A stretch of 64,000 bases of DNA, from the NCBI GenBank assembly GCA_036504995.1, contig DASXUG010000012.1:124001-188000 (forward strand), given 5' to 3'. The position numbers and the translations under genes were made by a program. Source of the stretch: DASXUG01 sp036504995 (GTDB lineage: Bacteria > Pseudomonadota > Gammaproteobacteria > Burkholderiales > Methylophilaceae). The number at the start of each line of letters is the position of its first letter. The stretch's first letter is position 1. Positions 1 to 9,176 of the stretch are shown here, one piece after another. The notes under the pieces are model-generated. The model was given only the letters and a program-made list of their open reading frames with translations. It had not been told where the DNA came from and made no database searches.

Positions 1-65
1 TCAGATTTACGTCTATACACCTGTAATAAATCACGTTTTATTACAGCAAAATAGATAGAATTCAC
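1..65 (-). CDS. ccmB: Heme exporter protein B, N-terminal fragment (partial)
   Basis: This is the first 21 codons of a gene that runs off the left edge. A GTG at 65-63 overlaps the ccmA stop (GTGA arrangement). The reading begins VNSIYFAVIKRDLLQVYRRK, which resembles the start of CcmB: a short lead, then a basic RDLL..RR segment before the first membrane helix. CcmB is the membrane subunit of the CcmABCD heme-handling complex of cytochrome c maturation system I. The call rests on this short match and on the position directly after ccmA. The rest of the gene is outside the window. Confidence 0.7.
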   Translation of the reverse strand, partial: MNSIYFAVIKRDLLQVYRRKS

Positions 66-694
66 TCACGCAGCCTATAGGTTTGGGTTTCGACCGCTTG
101 TATGGCAACAGGCTGATGAGTGGTCACAATCGCCATACCTCCACGTTGCAAATGCTGGCTGATATGCTTTGCCAACACGTCGGTCATCACGCTATCTAAC
201 GCCGCAAAAGGCTCGTCTAATATCCATAAAAACGCGCTTGGCGATGCCTCTGTCGCCATCCACAAACGTGCCAGCGCAAGTCTGCGTTTTTGCCCCTGAG
301 ATAACAGTCTTGCAGGCAAATGCGCCTGACGCAGCAAATTGACTGCACCTAGCGCCCTAGAAACAGCATCATTTAAATCCATCAGTTGATGTGAGTAAGG
401 CCACAACAATAGATTCTCATGTGTGCTTAAATCTTCTTTAATCGCATTCAAATGACCGATATAGAACAATTTATCGAAATAACTACTTTTATCTGTGGTT
501 AAAGCCTGTCCCTGCCAAAAAATCTTGCCGTCTTCAGGTTGGGACAGACCAGCCAATATCTTAAGCAAGCTACTTTTTCCAGCGCCGTTCTCGCCCACGA
601 TATACAACAACCCACCTGCCTGCACAGTGAAATTCACTTGTTCAAATAAGTGACGGTCTCCACGAAGGCATGACAGGTTTTGGGCTTGCAGCAT
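62..694 (-). CDS. ccmA: Cytochrome c biogenesis heme exporter ATP-binding protein CcmA
   Basis: A 210-residue ABC ATPase of the usual CcmA length. It shows Walker A (GENGAGKSS, about residues 35-43), the signature LSQGQKRR (about 133-140) and Walker B (LWILDEP, about 157-163). CcmA powers release of holo-CcmE from CcmC during heme delivery to apocytochromes c on the periplasmic side. The ATG at 694 is preferred to the TTG one codon upstream. The gene follows the cytochrome c' gene by 8 bases and overlaps ccmB, so all three are probably one transcript. That would place Ccm expression under the sigma-54-like promoter upstream of the cytochrome. Confidence 0.93.
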   Translation of the reverse strand: MLQAQNLSCLRGDRHLFEQVNFTVQAGGLLYIVGENGAGKSSLLKILAGLSQPEDGKIFWQGQALTTDKSSYFDKLFYIGHLNAIKEDLSTHENLLLWPYSHQLMDLNDAVSRALGAVNLLRQAHLPARLLSQGQKRRLALARLWMATEASPSAFLWILDEPFAALDSVMTDVLAKHISQHLQRGGMAIVTTHQPVAIQAVETQTYRLRE

Positions 695-702
695 CAAATC
701 TA

Positions 703-1161
703 CTACTTTTTGTCCTTAACTCTGAAATCATCATGGCATGCTTTACATGTTTTACCTACCGCACCCACTTGCAACTTCAATGTGTCTAAATCTTTAGAGG
801 CGGCTGGTAATTTGGCAGCTTCAAATTGAAACTTTTCTGCCAACTCTTTAAATTTTGCATTATCTGTCCATACTTTCGGATCTGCCTTATGCGTACCTAC
901 ATCGGTGCCAGGGCCAAATGAACCAAAAGGTAATGTTGATAATGCCTCCACGATACTGGCTGATTTTAATGCCAAAGCCTGATCATACGGGCGCTCACCC
1001 TTTGCAATCGCGCCTAATACACCAAAGCTACGCGCAATAACATTAAACCCTGATTGGCGATAACGAACTTCGTCCTCAGGTTTAGGGTCAGCAGCAAACG
1101 TCGCAGTGACAGCGGTAATCGTCAGTGCGCCCAGCAAAATTTGTTGAATTAATCTACTCAC
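703..1161 (-). CDS. Cytochrome c' / c-556 (class II cytochrome c)
   Basis: A 152-residue exported class II cytochrome c. A signal peptide of about 23 residues ends at TFAAD, and the heme motif CKACHDDFR lies near the C terminus, as is normal for four-helix cytochromes c'. Family members bind heme c five- or six-coordinately, bind NO or CO, or carry electrons; which applies here cannot be read from the sequence. It is a paralogue of the gene at 14452-14940 and lies upstream of ccmA in the same direction. A sigma-54-like promoter lies about 113 bases upstream. Confidence 0.9.
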   Translation of the reverse strand: MSRLIQQILLGALTITAVTATFAADPKPEDEVRYRQSGFNVIARSFGVLGAIAKGERPYDQALALKSASIVEALSTLPFGSFGPGTDVGTHKADPKVWTDNAKFKELAEKFQFEAAKLPAASKDLDTLKLQVGAVGKTCKACHDDFRVKDKK

Positions 1162-1273
1162 AGTGAATTCCTTAAATATTTGGTTTTTTAAAATGGAGTC
1201 AACCTTCCAGTATTAATGCACTTATCGCTGCATGCTTATGCTAACGAAGCCATTGATACTCGGGTTCCAATTT

Positions 1274-1288
1274 GCAATCTTTATGCCA
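1274..1288 (-). promoter_or_regulatory. Sigma-54-type promoter for cytochrome c'-ccmAB
   Basis: On the minus strand this reads TGGCAT-AAAGA-TTGC followed by A. It has the GG (-24) and GC (-12) dinucleotides exactly ten bases apart. The predicted start near 1262 leaves a leader of about 100 bases before the ATG at 1161. Confidence 0.7.
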
Positions 1289-1337
1289 GCTATATTTTTC
1301 AATGACTTAGCAGAAAACTTACCTCCAAATATGCCAT

Positions 1338-1380
1338 AACTGTTACTCAACCAACAGCTCACTGTTGCAATCGCAGCAGT
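1338..1380. promoter_or_regulatory. Pair of inverted repeats, possible activator sites
   Basis: Two adjacent imperfect dyads: AACTGTT (1338-1344) with AACAGCT (1353-1359), and ACTGTTGC (1361-1368) with GCAGCAGT (1373-1380). The second is centred about 83 bases upstream of the -24 element at 1288, a normal distance for a bacterial enhancer-binding protein. The role is inferred. Confidence 0.35.
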
Positions 1381-1563
1381 TGATACTTTCCCGCTGTATC
1401 GCCAAATTAATCATTAATTTCATCTCAAAAATCAAATCTAAAAATTACCACCTAATCAAAATAAAACTGACTCAAAAATGTGTAATTTAAAACACCAATG
1501 TTTATAAACAATGACTCTTAAGAAACAAGTCTCTTCCATTTTTGGGAGATAACGCATCACCAC

Positions 1564-1588
1564 TGCGAGATTTTTTATGTCGCTCGCA
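1564..1588. promoter_or_regulatory. Inverted repeat TGCGAG-N13-CTCGCA, possible enhancer
   Basis: A perfect 6-base dyad centred about 77 bases upstream of the -24 element at 1652. Position and symmetry suit an enhancer-binding-protein site for the TonB-receptor promoter. The sequence does not match the dyads at 1338-1380 or 21888-21912, so a shared regulator is not shown. Confidence 0.35.
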
Positions 1589-1651
1589 AACCCCGTATTT
1601 ACAGGCTACTACGCCTAGATCTCGTATTCCAAAACGCTAAATTTCATCTAT

Positions 1652-1666
1652 TGGCACGCTCTTTGC
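1652..1666 (+). promoter_or_regulatory. Sigma-54-type promoter for the TonB-dependent receptor
   Basis: TGGCAC-GCTCT-TTGC is a full match to the -24/-12 consensus with correct spacing. The expected start near 1678 gives a leader of about 63 bases. Apart from one C/T change, the 15 bases are identical to the element at 14140-14154 (minus) upstream of the MBL gene. Confidence 0.8.
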
Positions 1667-1740
1667 CGAAGTGCTTGCGATTGATTTAATTAAATTTGCA
1701 ATCCATTTCACTAAAATTTTACGATTGGGAGTATCAAAAT

Positions 1741-4497
1741 ATGCTGGACAACAATATAACGATTAAACCTCAGCCGCGTTCTTCGCGTGCTGCATTTCAG
1801 CCAAAGAAAATTGCCATTGCTATCGGGGCAGCAGCTACTATGATGAGCGCCAGCCCGCTATTTGCAGCGGATGATAAGCTGGTTAACGACTTACAAGCAG
1901 AAATTACCCGTCTTAAACAGGCTCTGGAAAAGTCTCAACAAGAGTTAGCTGCGCAAAAAAATACACCATCAAATGCACAATCAAGCAATGAGCAAACAGC
2001 CCCAAACTCAGCCAGCGCAGAACCACCTCAAGAAGAACAAAAAGACCTTGATACAGTTGTTATCCGTGGCCGTAACCGTTTAGAGGCTGTCAAAGATGTG
2101 CCAGCTTCAATTTCGGTTGTTACAGGCAAAGAGCTTGAGCGCCTTCAAGCACATGACCTAGCATCCATAACACAACGCGTAGGCAATATCGCTTGGGCAC
2201 AAGGTAACGCACGTACCAGTGCACTTTCTATCCGCGGCATAGGTAAGCAAGCCCAAACCGACGCGATGGATCCTGATGTAGGCATTACAGTAGATGGCGT
2301 AAGCTACTCTTACAACCCGTTTGCTAGCTTTGACTTTTATGATGTTGACTCAGTTGAGGTCACGCGCGGCCCGCGCGGAACGGCTGGTGGTCGTGCTTCT
2401 AGCGTGGGGGCTGTGTCGATCAACTCGAAAAAACCATCGTTCAAAGACTCTATCGACTACTCGTTGACACTAGGTGAAAACAACCGAGTAATCGCTTCCA
2501 CCAATATCGGCGGTGCAGTGATTGATGATTTGTTGGCATGGCGCGGCTCTTTTGCGGTGGACAAAGGCGAAGGCGTTTGGGATAACAAATACAACAATGA
2601 CTTTTCTTATAAAAACAAAGATAACGTGTCGGGCCGCGTACAGTTTTTGCTGACACCTGCAGAAAATTTTAATGCACTGATCAAGTTACAAGTCACCCCA
2701 AAACATGAAGAGTATTACAACGGTTGGACATATTACACCCCAACACCGACAAGATACGGCAACGGTGCGGTAAACGACCTTACTTCAACCAACGTTGCGG
2801 TTAGTGGAGCTTCTAATAGACTTGGGCGCGCTTGGTTTACAAACAGTGGCAGAAACTATTCAAACAAAGACTTTATAGATAATGTCCAAAACCAAGATAA
2901 CCAAAGACCTCTGGTAACGGCAACCAATGATGCCTCTGCCACGCTAAATTGGGATATCGGCAGCCATACCCTCACTTCTATTTCCGCCTATAAAAACTTC
3001 TACTTTCAAGCTCGAAATGATGAAGGTACACCTTTCGATATTAGTAAAAACGGTGGGGGTTATGTCAAACGCGATGAACAATTTAGTCAAGAGTTAAGTT
3101 TAACTTCTAACGACAATAAATTTGTCAGCTACAAAACTGGCGTTCACCTGCTGACGCAAACAAATAACTACAACTCAAGAACAGGCTTTGGTTCTGACGC
3201 GGGGGCGTGGTTTGCAACCAATGCCCAGTACAACACTCTTTCAACTAATAGTGCTGGTAATCGCTTACTACAGAATTCACTAAGTGGCTTAGAAGTCAAC
3301 GTCCCTCAAGATATTGACTCGAAGAGCGCTGCTTGGTATGGCCAAGCCGATTGGCACCTAAGTGAGCCTTTCACTGTGACTACAGGGTTGAGACTCTCCT
3401 ATGAAAATCGCAAGAACAGCTCAGCTAGAACGATTGCACAACAAGGAGTAGGCGCCGCTTTAAACCCTGTTGCCCAAGGTGGTTTTAATAGTAATGCTAC
3501 GACTGGTAGCACAACAGGGCTCACCAACACCGCCGCACAAACTGCCATCGCTGATGCACTTGCCCTTAATTACTTTGGTGTAGCTACTTATGCAGGCTTA
3601 AGTGGCGCCCAACAGGCTCAAGTAGCCGCAGCTAAAGCACTTCGCAATACTAACTTAGGCTTCCAATTCAATCCAATAGACGCACAAACAATCGAAGAGG
3701 TCCTACCAACTGTCTTGCTTAGTCCAAGCTATAAGCTCAATGAAGATGTCACTACTTACGCCTCATTTCAATTTGGTCAAAAACCAGGGATTGCGCAAGT
3801 CTTAAACGGCGCTTCTGCCAATGCAAAAACAGAGACCGCCACTTCATATGAACTTGGCTTTAAATCCATACTGCTAGATAAAACACTGACGTTGAATTCA
3901 GATGTTTACTTTAAAAATATTGATAACTATCAACAACAAGTGCAAGTGGCCGATAGCACTAGTTCTACGGGCTTTTCATCTTTGACTGGCAATGCAGCGG
4001 GCGTAACCGCCTATGGTTTGGAGGTTGATTCTGTCTATAGTGGTTTATCGCATACCAATATTCGTTTTTCTGGTGCCTATAACGAAGCCTACTACAATGA
4101 CTTTAAAAACTCTTCACAACCAGTTGAAAACAACAATCTAGCCTTAAAGTATCGTGATGTTACAGGCTACACGCTTCCAGGCGCTGCGAAATGGACATTT
4201 AACTTGGGTGCTGATTATCGCTACCCAGTGCTTAGAGGTTTTGAGTTTCATGCTAGTGCGAATACCGCATTTACCAGCCGCTATAACTCTGATGTAGCGC
4301 TGTCCTCATATGCTTGGGTTCCTTCATACTCGATTACTGATCTATCTATCGGCATCGGCAAAATTAACAGAAAATTTGATACCACGTTTCTGGTTAAGAA
4401 TGCATTTGATGACCGCACCGCTCAGGTACGTACTTGGAACACCTATGTGCCTGCAGTGCCTCGTTGGATAGGCGTGGTGTTTAGTGGTGAGTTTTAA
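1741..4497 (+). CDS. TonB-dependent outer-membrane receptor
   Basis: A 918-residue receptor. The ATG at 1741 is chosen because GGGAG lies 9 bases upstream; an in-frame TTG at 1696 lacks such a site. It has a signal peptide of about 43 residues ending LFAAD, then a charged coiled-coil segment and a Gln/Ser/Pro-rich linker. A TonB-box-like DTVVI precedes the plug (PASISVVTGKEL, SIRGIG, DGV, VEVTRGPRG). A 22-strand-type barrel ends in a C-terminal Phe. The family imports chelated metals or other large solutes using TonB energy. The ligand cannot be assigned; siderophore, heme and lanthanide chelates are all possible. The coiled-coil extension before the TonB box is unusual. It has its own sigma-54-like promoter and terminator, so it is a single-gene unit. 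Confidence 0.93.
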   Translation: MLDNNITIKPQPRSSRAAFQPKKIAIAIGAAATMMSASPLFAADDKLVNDLQAEITRLKQALEKSQQELAAQKNTPSNAQSSNEQTAPNSASAEPPQEEQKDLDTVVIRGRNRLEAVKDVPASISVVTGKELERLQAHDLASITQRVGNIAWAQGNARTSALSIRGIGKQAQTDAMDPDVGITVDGVSYSYNPFASFDFYDVDSVEVTRGPRGTAGGRASSVGAVSINSKKPSFKDSIDYSLTLGENNRVIASTNIGGAVIDDLLAWRGSFAVDKGEGVWDNKYNNDFSYKNKDNVSGRVQFLLTPAENFNALIKLQVTPKHEEYYNGWTYYTPTPTRYGNGAVNDLTSTNVAVSGASNRLGRAWFTNSGRNYSNKDFIDNVQNQDNQRPLVTATNDASATLNWDIGSHTLTSISAYKNFYFQARNDEGTPFDISKNGGGYVKRDEQFSQELSLTSNDNKFVSYKTGVHLLTQTNNYNSRTGFGSDAGAWFATNAQYNTLSTNSAGNRLLQNSLSGLEVNVPQDIDSKSAAWYGQADWHLSEPFTVTTGLRLSYENRKNSSARTIAQQGVGAALNPVAQGGFNSNATTGSTTGLTNTAAQTAIADALALNYFGVATYAGLSGAQQAQVAAAKALRNTNLGFQFNPIDAQTIEEVLPTVLLSPSYKLNEDVTTYASFQFGQKPGIAQVLNGASANAKTETATSYELGFKSILLDKTLTLNSDVYFKNIDNYQQQVQVADSTSSTGFSSLTGNAAGVTAYGLEVDSVYSGLSHTNIRFSGAYNEAYYNDFKNSSQPVENNNLALKYRDVTGYTLPGAAKWTFNLGADYRYPVLRGFEFHASANTAFTSRYNSDVALSSYAWVPSYSITDLSIGIGKINRKFDTTFLVKNAFDDRTAQVRTWNTYVPAVPRWIGVVFSGEF

Positions 4498-4535
4498 ACG
4501 CTAGCTTACCAAATAGCTTAAGAGTTTATCGCATA

Positions 4536-4576
4536 CAGCGAGGTGCTTGCATAGCAACACCTCGCTGTTTCTTTTT
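4536..4576 (+). terminator. Intrinsic terminator after the TonB receptor
   Basis: Stem CAGCGAGGTG / CACCTCGCTG (4536-4545, 4558-4567), extended by TTGC/GCAA with one bulge and followed by TTTCTTTTT. Confidence 0.9.
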
Positions 4577-4749
4577 AAACAACACCGATAGACATCTGCT
4601 GACTACCACTCAGCAAAGCGTCCATTTACAGCATAACCCATTGAAATATATAGAAACTGTTATTAGGTATGCATTTTGCTGAATAGCTCGGCTTGCGCTG
4701 ACCGCTTGCTGGCATTGAGAAAACAAAACATCTGGAGTCGCCACCAATT

Positions 4750-7700
4750 ATGTGGATAGTAAGTATAGCCCTGCGCCGCCCCTACACTTTTGTGGTGGCG
4801 GCCTTATTAGTCATATTGTCTAGCTTATATGTGCTACGCAATATGGCGACGGATATTTTTCCCGACATTAATATCCCCGTTGTAGCGATGCTTTGGGAAT
4901 ATAAAGGTATGACTCCCAAAGAAATGGCAGACAGAGTCTCGCTGCAAGTGGAACGCTCAATGACCTTGATTGATGGCATAGAGCATATTGAATCGGTTTC
5001 ATTTTCTGGTGCCTCGGTGATTAAAGTATTCTTTCACCAAGGTACGGATATACGCACAGCGATTGCTCAGGTCATGGCGAGTAGCAACTCAGTCTATCGC
5101 TCGCTACCTCCAGGCATCAGTCCACCACAAATTATTGAATACTCGGCCTCAAATCTGCCTTTATTGCAATTGGGACTTTCCAGCAAAACAGTACCCGAAA
5201 CTGAAGTCGCCGACTTGAGCGGCAATGTATTACGTAATGTGTTGCAATCAAAAAAAGGCGTGGCATTAACCCGCCCCTACGGCACCAAAGATCGCCAAAT
5301 TTCGGTAGATTTAGACAGCACAGCACTACTAGCACGTGGCTTAAGCCCTGTGGACTTGGTCAACACCATGGCGGCACAAAATCTGATTTTACCTACAGGC
5401 AGTATCAAAATTGGCGATACCGAATTAGATGTCAGCTTGAACGGGGCGATAGGCAAAATTAATGCGTTGGGGGATTTGGCCATTAACAGCAATAACGGCA
5501 ATACCATTTTTATGCGTGATGTATCACAAGTACGCGATGGCGCCTCACCACAATCCACCATTGCGCGACAAAACGGCGAGCGTGGCGTACTGACTTCAGT
5601 ATTTAAAGTGGGCAACATTTCCACGCTAGAGGTGGTGGATCATGTCAAAGAGTCTATTCCTAAAATACTCGACCAAATGCCTTCTGGAATAAACTTAAAG
5701 CTGATGTTCGACCAGTCTTTATTCGTCAAAGCCGCGGTGGGTAATGTGCTACATGAAGCACTGATTGCCGCGAGCTTAACTGCTGCACTTATCTTGTTGT
5801 TTTTAGGTAGCTGGCGTAGCACCTGCATTATCGCGGTGTCAATTCCACTATCTATTATGTGTTCGCTGATTATGCTGTACTTGATAGGCGAAACCATCAA
5901 CCTGATGACGCTGGGCGGCTTGGCCTTAGCGGTAGGTATTTTGGTGGATGATGCCACGGTAGAAATCGAAAATATCGAACGCCATATGGCACAAGGCAAA
6001 AGCGTACAACAATCTATTTTAGATGGCGCTGCTGAAATTGCCGTACCTGCGTTTGTATCTACATTGTGCATTTGTATTGTATTTGTGCCAATGTTCTTTT
6101 TAAGTGGCGTTGCGCATTTCTTATTTATGCCTCTGGCAGAAGCAGTGGTTTTTGCTATGCTGGCTTCTTATCTGATTTCACGCACGCTGGTACCTACCTT
6201 GGTCATGTACATGATGTCCAAACCACATGCACGCGAACATCAAGGCTGGTTTACGCGTATACACCAACAGTTTAACCATGGCTTTGAATATGTACGCGAG
6301 CATTATGTCGCACTGTTGGCCTCGCTACTTAATCGCCGCAAACGCTTTATTGTTAGTTTTTTAGGCTTTTGCTTATTATCTTTGGGCTTATACCCGTTAC
6401 TGGGGGAAAATTTATTTCCCAATGTGGATGCGGGGCAAATTCGCCTACATTTACGGGCAGCGTCAGGCACACGAATTGAAGAAATGCCGCTACTGGTAGA
6501 CCAAATAGAAAATGCCATACGGGAGCGTATTCCCGAGCAAGAGTTAGCCGAAGTGCTGGATATTATTGGCGGCCCATACAGTACTCGCAACACCTTATTT
6601 GGTAATTCCGGCACGGTAGAAACTGCAGACACGGAAATTATGATTTCGCTCAAGCCTCATCACCAGCGATCCAGCGAGCATTACGTGACTGATTTACGTG
6701 CCTATTTACCCACGCGCTTTGCTGGCATAGAGTTTTATTTCCAACCTGCGGACCAAATCAGCCAAACGCTTAATTTCGGCATTCCTGCCCCCATTGATAT
6801 TCAGTTTATGAATGGCAAAGCAGAAGAAATCAAACCTTTGGTAGTCGCGCTTAACAATCAAATTCGGCAAATCCCTGGGGTAGTGGATACCCATGTTTAT
6901 CAACGCTGGAGCAAACCCACGCTGGAATTAGAAATGAACCGTACTCAGCTCAATCAAGCAGGTTTGTCAGCACGCGATTTAGCACAAAACCTGCTCATTG
7001 CCCTTAGTGGCAGTATGCAAACTTCACCCAGCTATTGGCTTAACCCCAACAATGGCAATTCGGTCAATATAGGCGTCAAAAGCAATGAGCTAGCGCTCAG
7101 TAGCATGGACGCGCTGATGCGCATACCCATAGGCACAGCGGGTAATACTAAACCGCAATTACTGGGTAATCTGGTCAGTGTGAAGCGCTCTTTTCAACAA
7201 CCCGCTGTCACGCACTACAACAGCAACAATGTATTTAATATCTACGCCAACGTACAAGATCGAGATTTAGGCTCGGTTAGCCGTGATATTGAGGCGCTGA
7301 TTGCAAAAAGCCGAGAACAACTGCCCAAAGGTGCTGAAATCAATTTGCGTGGACAAACCGAAACCCTCAACAACTCGTTTATAGGCCTAGGAGCAGGTTT
7401 ATTGGTAGCGATTTTATTAGTGTACTTACTGATTGTGATTAATTTCCAATCCTGGCTAGACCCGCTAATTATTATCAGCGCACTGCCAGCAGCCTTGGCA
7501 GGTATTGCCTGGACACTCTACATCACTGGCACAAGCCTAAGCGTACCTGCATTAACAGGCATCATTATGACCATGGGTGTCGCTACCGCCAACAGCATAT
7601 TGGTGGTGTCGTTTGCACGCAGCCAATTACAAAAAGGTACACCTGCCATCACCGCTGCACTTGAGGCTGGCGCAACGCGCTTACGCCCAGTATTAATGAC

Positions 7701-7917
7701 TGCACTCGCTATGATAGTGGGCATGTTGCCCATGGCGATAGGGATGGGCGAAGGTGCGGAGCAAAACGCACCACTAGGCCGTGCTGTGATTGGCGGCTTG
7801 TTGTTTGCCACGCTATCAACTGTCATTTTTGTACCCATTGTTTTTGCCAGTTTGCATCGCGTATCCGAGCGTCGACATGAAAATTCGACGCATTTGCCAG
7901 ACCTTGTTACTCAGTGA
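4750..7917 (+). CDS. RND-family efflux pump permease (inner membrane)
   Basis: A 1055-residue protein with the full RND layout: an N-terminal helix, a large periplasmic loop, a helix bundle, a second helix plus loop, and a second bundle. The proton-relay acidic pair is visible in LVDDATVEIEN in TM4. It resembles the HAE1 branch (drug or organic efflux) rather than the heavy-metal branch. It is the first gene of a permease-adaptor-outer-membrane-factor operon, whereas the adaptor usually comes first. GGAG at 4734-4737 lies 12 bases before the ATG. Its stop overlaps the GTG proposed for the adaptor. The substrate is unknown. Confidence 0.93.
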   Translation: MWIVSIALRRPYTFVVAALLVILSSLYVLRNMATDIFPDINIPVVAMLWEYKGMTPKEMADRVSLQVERSMTLIDGIEHIESVSFSGASVIKVFFHQGTDIRTAIAQVMASSNSVYRSLPPGISPPQIIEYSASNLPLLQLGLSSKTVPETEVADLSGNVLRNVLQSKKGVALTRPYGTKDRQISVDLDSTALLARGLSPVDLVNTMAAQNLILPTGSIKIGDTELDVSLNGAIGKINALGDLAINSNNGNTIFMRDVSQVRDGASPQSTIARQNGERGVLTSVFKVGNISTLEVVDHVKESIPKILDQMPSGINLKLMFDQSLFVKAAVGNVLHEALIAASLTAALILLFLGSWRSTCIIAVSIPLSIMCSLIMLYLIGETINLMTLGGLALAVGILVDDATVEIENIERHMAQGKSVQQSILDGAAEIAVPAFVSTLCICIVFVPMFFLSGVAHFLFMPLAEAVVFAMLASYLISRTLVPTLVMYMMSKPHAREHQGWFTRIHQQFNHGFEYVREHYVALLASLLNRRKRFIVSFLGFCLLSLGLYPLLGENLFPNVDAGQIRLHLRAASGTRIEEMPLLVDQIENAIRERIPEQELAEVLDIIGGPYSTRNTLFGNSGTVETADTEIMISLKPHHQRSSEHYVTDLRAYLPTRFAGIEFYFQPADQISQTLNFGIPAPIDIQFMNGKAEEIKPLVVALNNQIRQIPGVVDTHVYQRWSKPTLELEMNRTQLNQAGLSARDLAQNLLIALSGSMQTSPSYWLNPNNGNSVNIGVKSNELALSSMDALMRIPIGTAGNTKPQLLGNLVSVKRSFQQPAVTHYNSNNVFNIYANVQDRDLGSVSRDIEALIAKSREQLPKGAEINLRGQTETLNNSFIGLGAGLLVAILLVYLLIVINFQSWLDPLIIISALPAALAGIAWTLYITGTSLSVPALTGIIMTMGVATANSILVVSFARSQLQKGTPAITAALEAGATRLRPVLMTALAMIVGMLPMAIGMGEGAEQNAPLGRAVIGGLLFATLSTVIFVPIVFASLHRVSERRHENSTHLPDLVTQ

Positions 7918-9176
7918 ATATCACCATGAACCATATTGAAAAAAACCTATTTGCCGAACAACATACCCACCACCACACACTACGTAAAGCCGTTGGACTG
8001 AGTGCTATATTGGTGTTGATTTTATTAGTGGCTGGCGGGCTGCGCTACACCTCCAATATCCACGAGGCTAAGGCACTAGAACAGCAAACGCAGCGCAATT
8101 TAATACGTACAGTTAATATTGCACACGCCAAAGCAGACAAACCACAAAATACCTTGGTGCTACCTGCCAGTTTGCGTGGTTACAGTGAGTCTATCCTTTA
8201 TGCGCGCAGCAATGGCTATATCAGCGCGTGGTATAAAAATATAGGCGACAGTGTGCAGCGCGGAGATCTGCTGGCTAAAATTGAAGCTCCCGAACAAACC
8301 CAAGAACTGGCACAAGCCCAAGCCGCGCGAGAGCAAGTCAAAACGCGTTTAGCGTTAACAAAATCCACACAAGAACGCTGGGAAATTTTGCGTCAGCATG
8401 ACTCCGTGCCTCAACAAGAGTTAGAAGAAAAGCGCAGTAATTATCAACAAACACAAGCTGAACTGGCGGTGGTGGATGCCAATATACAACGCTTGCAGCA
8501 ACTAGAATCATTTCGTCGTATTACTGCGCCATTTTCAGGCGTAGTGACTCGCCGTAGTGTAGATATTGGCGATTTAATTGCCGTCAATGGCAAAGAGCTA
8601 TTTGCTTTGGCACAAACAGATAAGCTTAGACTCAGCCTTGGGATACCGCAGATTTATGCTGGGGACATTAAGGTATCACAAGAAGTAAATATCAGCATCA
8701 GTGGCGTGCGCGAAAAATTTCAAGGCAAAATTGAGCATATTGCTGGAGCGATAGACCCTATAACACGTTCACGTCAGATCGAAGTGGTATTGGATAACCC
8801 AGAGCACAAGCTGATTCCTGGGGCTTACGCCGAAGTGAGCATCCACTTAACCAAACCCATACCTGCGCAAATGATACCCGCTAGTGCCTTGCTGATTAAG
8901 CAAGATGAGCCTTACGTGGTAGTTGTGGATAAGCAAAAAAAAATCCAATTCCGTCCGATTAAGATTGGTCGAGATTTAGGCAAAAATATAGAAGTTATCG
9001 CTGGCGTATCCCCCGATGATGCTTTGGTATTGAGTCCGTCAGAACTATTAGAGGCTGGCGAAAAAGTGATTCCCAAGCTTATTGTACTGAAAGATAGCGA
9101 AAACAAAGATAAAGACAGTAAAGACAAAAAAGAAGAGAAACCCTCAAGCGTCACAAGTGCTAGAGGTAAATCATAA
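7914..9176 (+). CDS. RND efflux periplasmic adaptor (membrane fusion protein)
   Basis: A 420-residue adaptor. It has a short cytoplasmic lead rich in His (QHTHHHT), one membrane anchor (about residues 27-45), and a lipoyl half-motif (SNGYISAWYKNIGDSVQRGDL). A helical hairpin follows (QAQAAREQV to NIQRLQQLE), then the second lipoyl half and beta-barrel domains. The C-terminal tail is Lys/Asp/Glu-rich (SENKDKDSKDKKEEK). The GTG at 7914 overlaps the permease stop; an ATG at 7926 is an alternative start. It bridges the permease to the outer-membrane factor encoded next, with which it overlaps by one base. Confidence 0.92.
   Translation: MNITMNHIEKNLFAEQHTHHHTLRKAVGLSAILVLILLVAGGLRYTSNIHEAKALEQQTQRNLIRTVNIAHAKADKPQNTLVLPASLRGYSESILYARSNGYISAWYKNIGDSVQRGDLLAKIEAPEQTQELAQAQAAREQVKTRLALTKSTQERWEILRQHDSVPQQELEEKRSNYQQTQAELAVVDANIQRLQQLESFRRITAPFSGVVTRRSVDIGDLIAVNGKELFALAQTDKLRLSLGIPQIYAGDIKVSQEVNISISGVREKFQGKIEHIAGAIDPITRSRQIEVVLDNPEHKLIPGAYAEVSIHLTKPIPAQMIPASALLIKQDEPYVVVVDKQKKIQFRPIKIGRDLGKNIEVIAGVSPDDALVLSPSELLEAGEKVIPKLIVLKDSENKDKDSKDKKEEKPSSVTSARGKS

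Larger units (their letters stand above)
1162..1740. other. Divergent intergenic region with two sigma-54-like promoters
   Basis: This 579-base gap separates the leftward cytochrome c'-ccmAB operon from the rightward TonB receptor. I see no credible gene in it. It holds two oppositely oriented -24/-12 elements (1274-1288 minus, 1652-1666 plus) and several inverted repeats between them that could bind an activator. Confidence 0.7.

Noticed and set aside
4690..4730. A sigma-54-type promoter for the RND operon
   Set aside because: TGGCAT occurs near 4710 but the -12 TTGC is absent at the required spacing, and the nearby TTGC boxes lack a -24 GG.
5277..6653. Several minus-strand frames of 115-143 codons inside the RND permease
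   Set aside because: All mirror a well-supported coding sequence and show no family motif.
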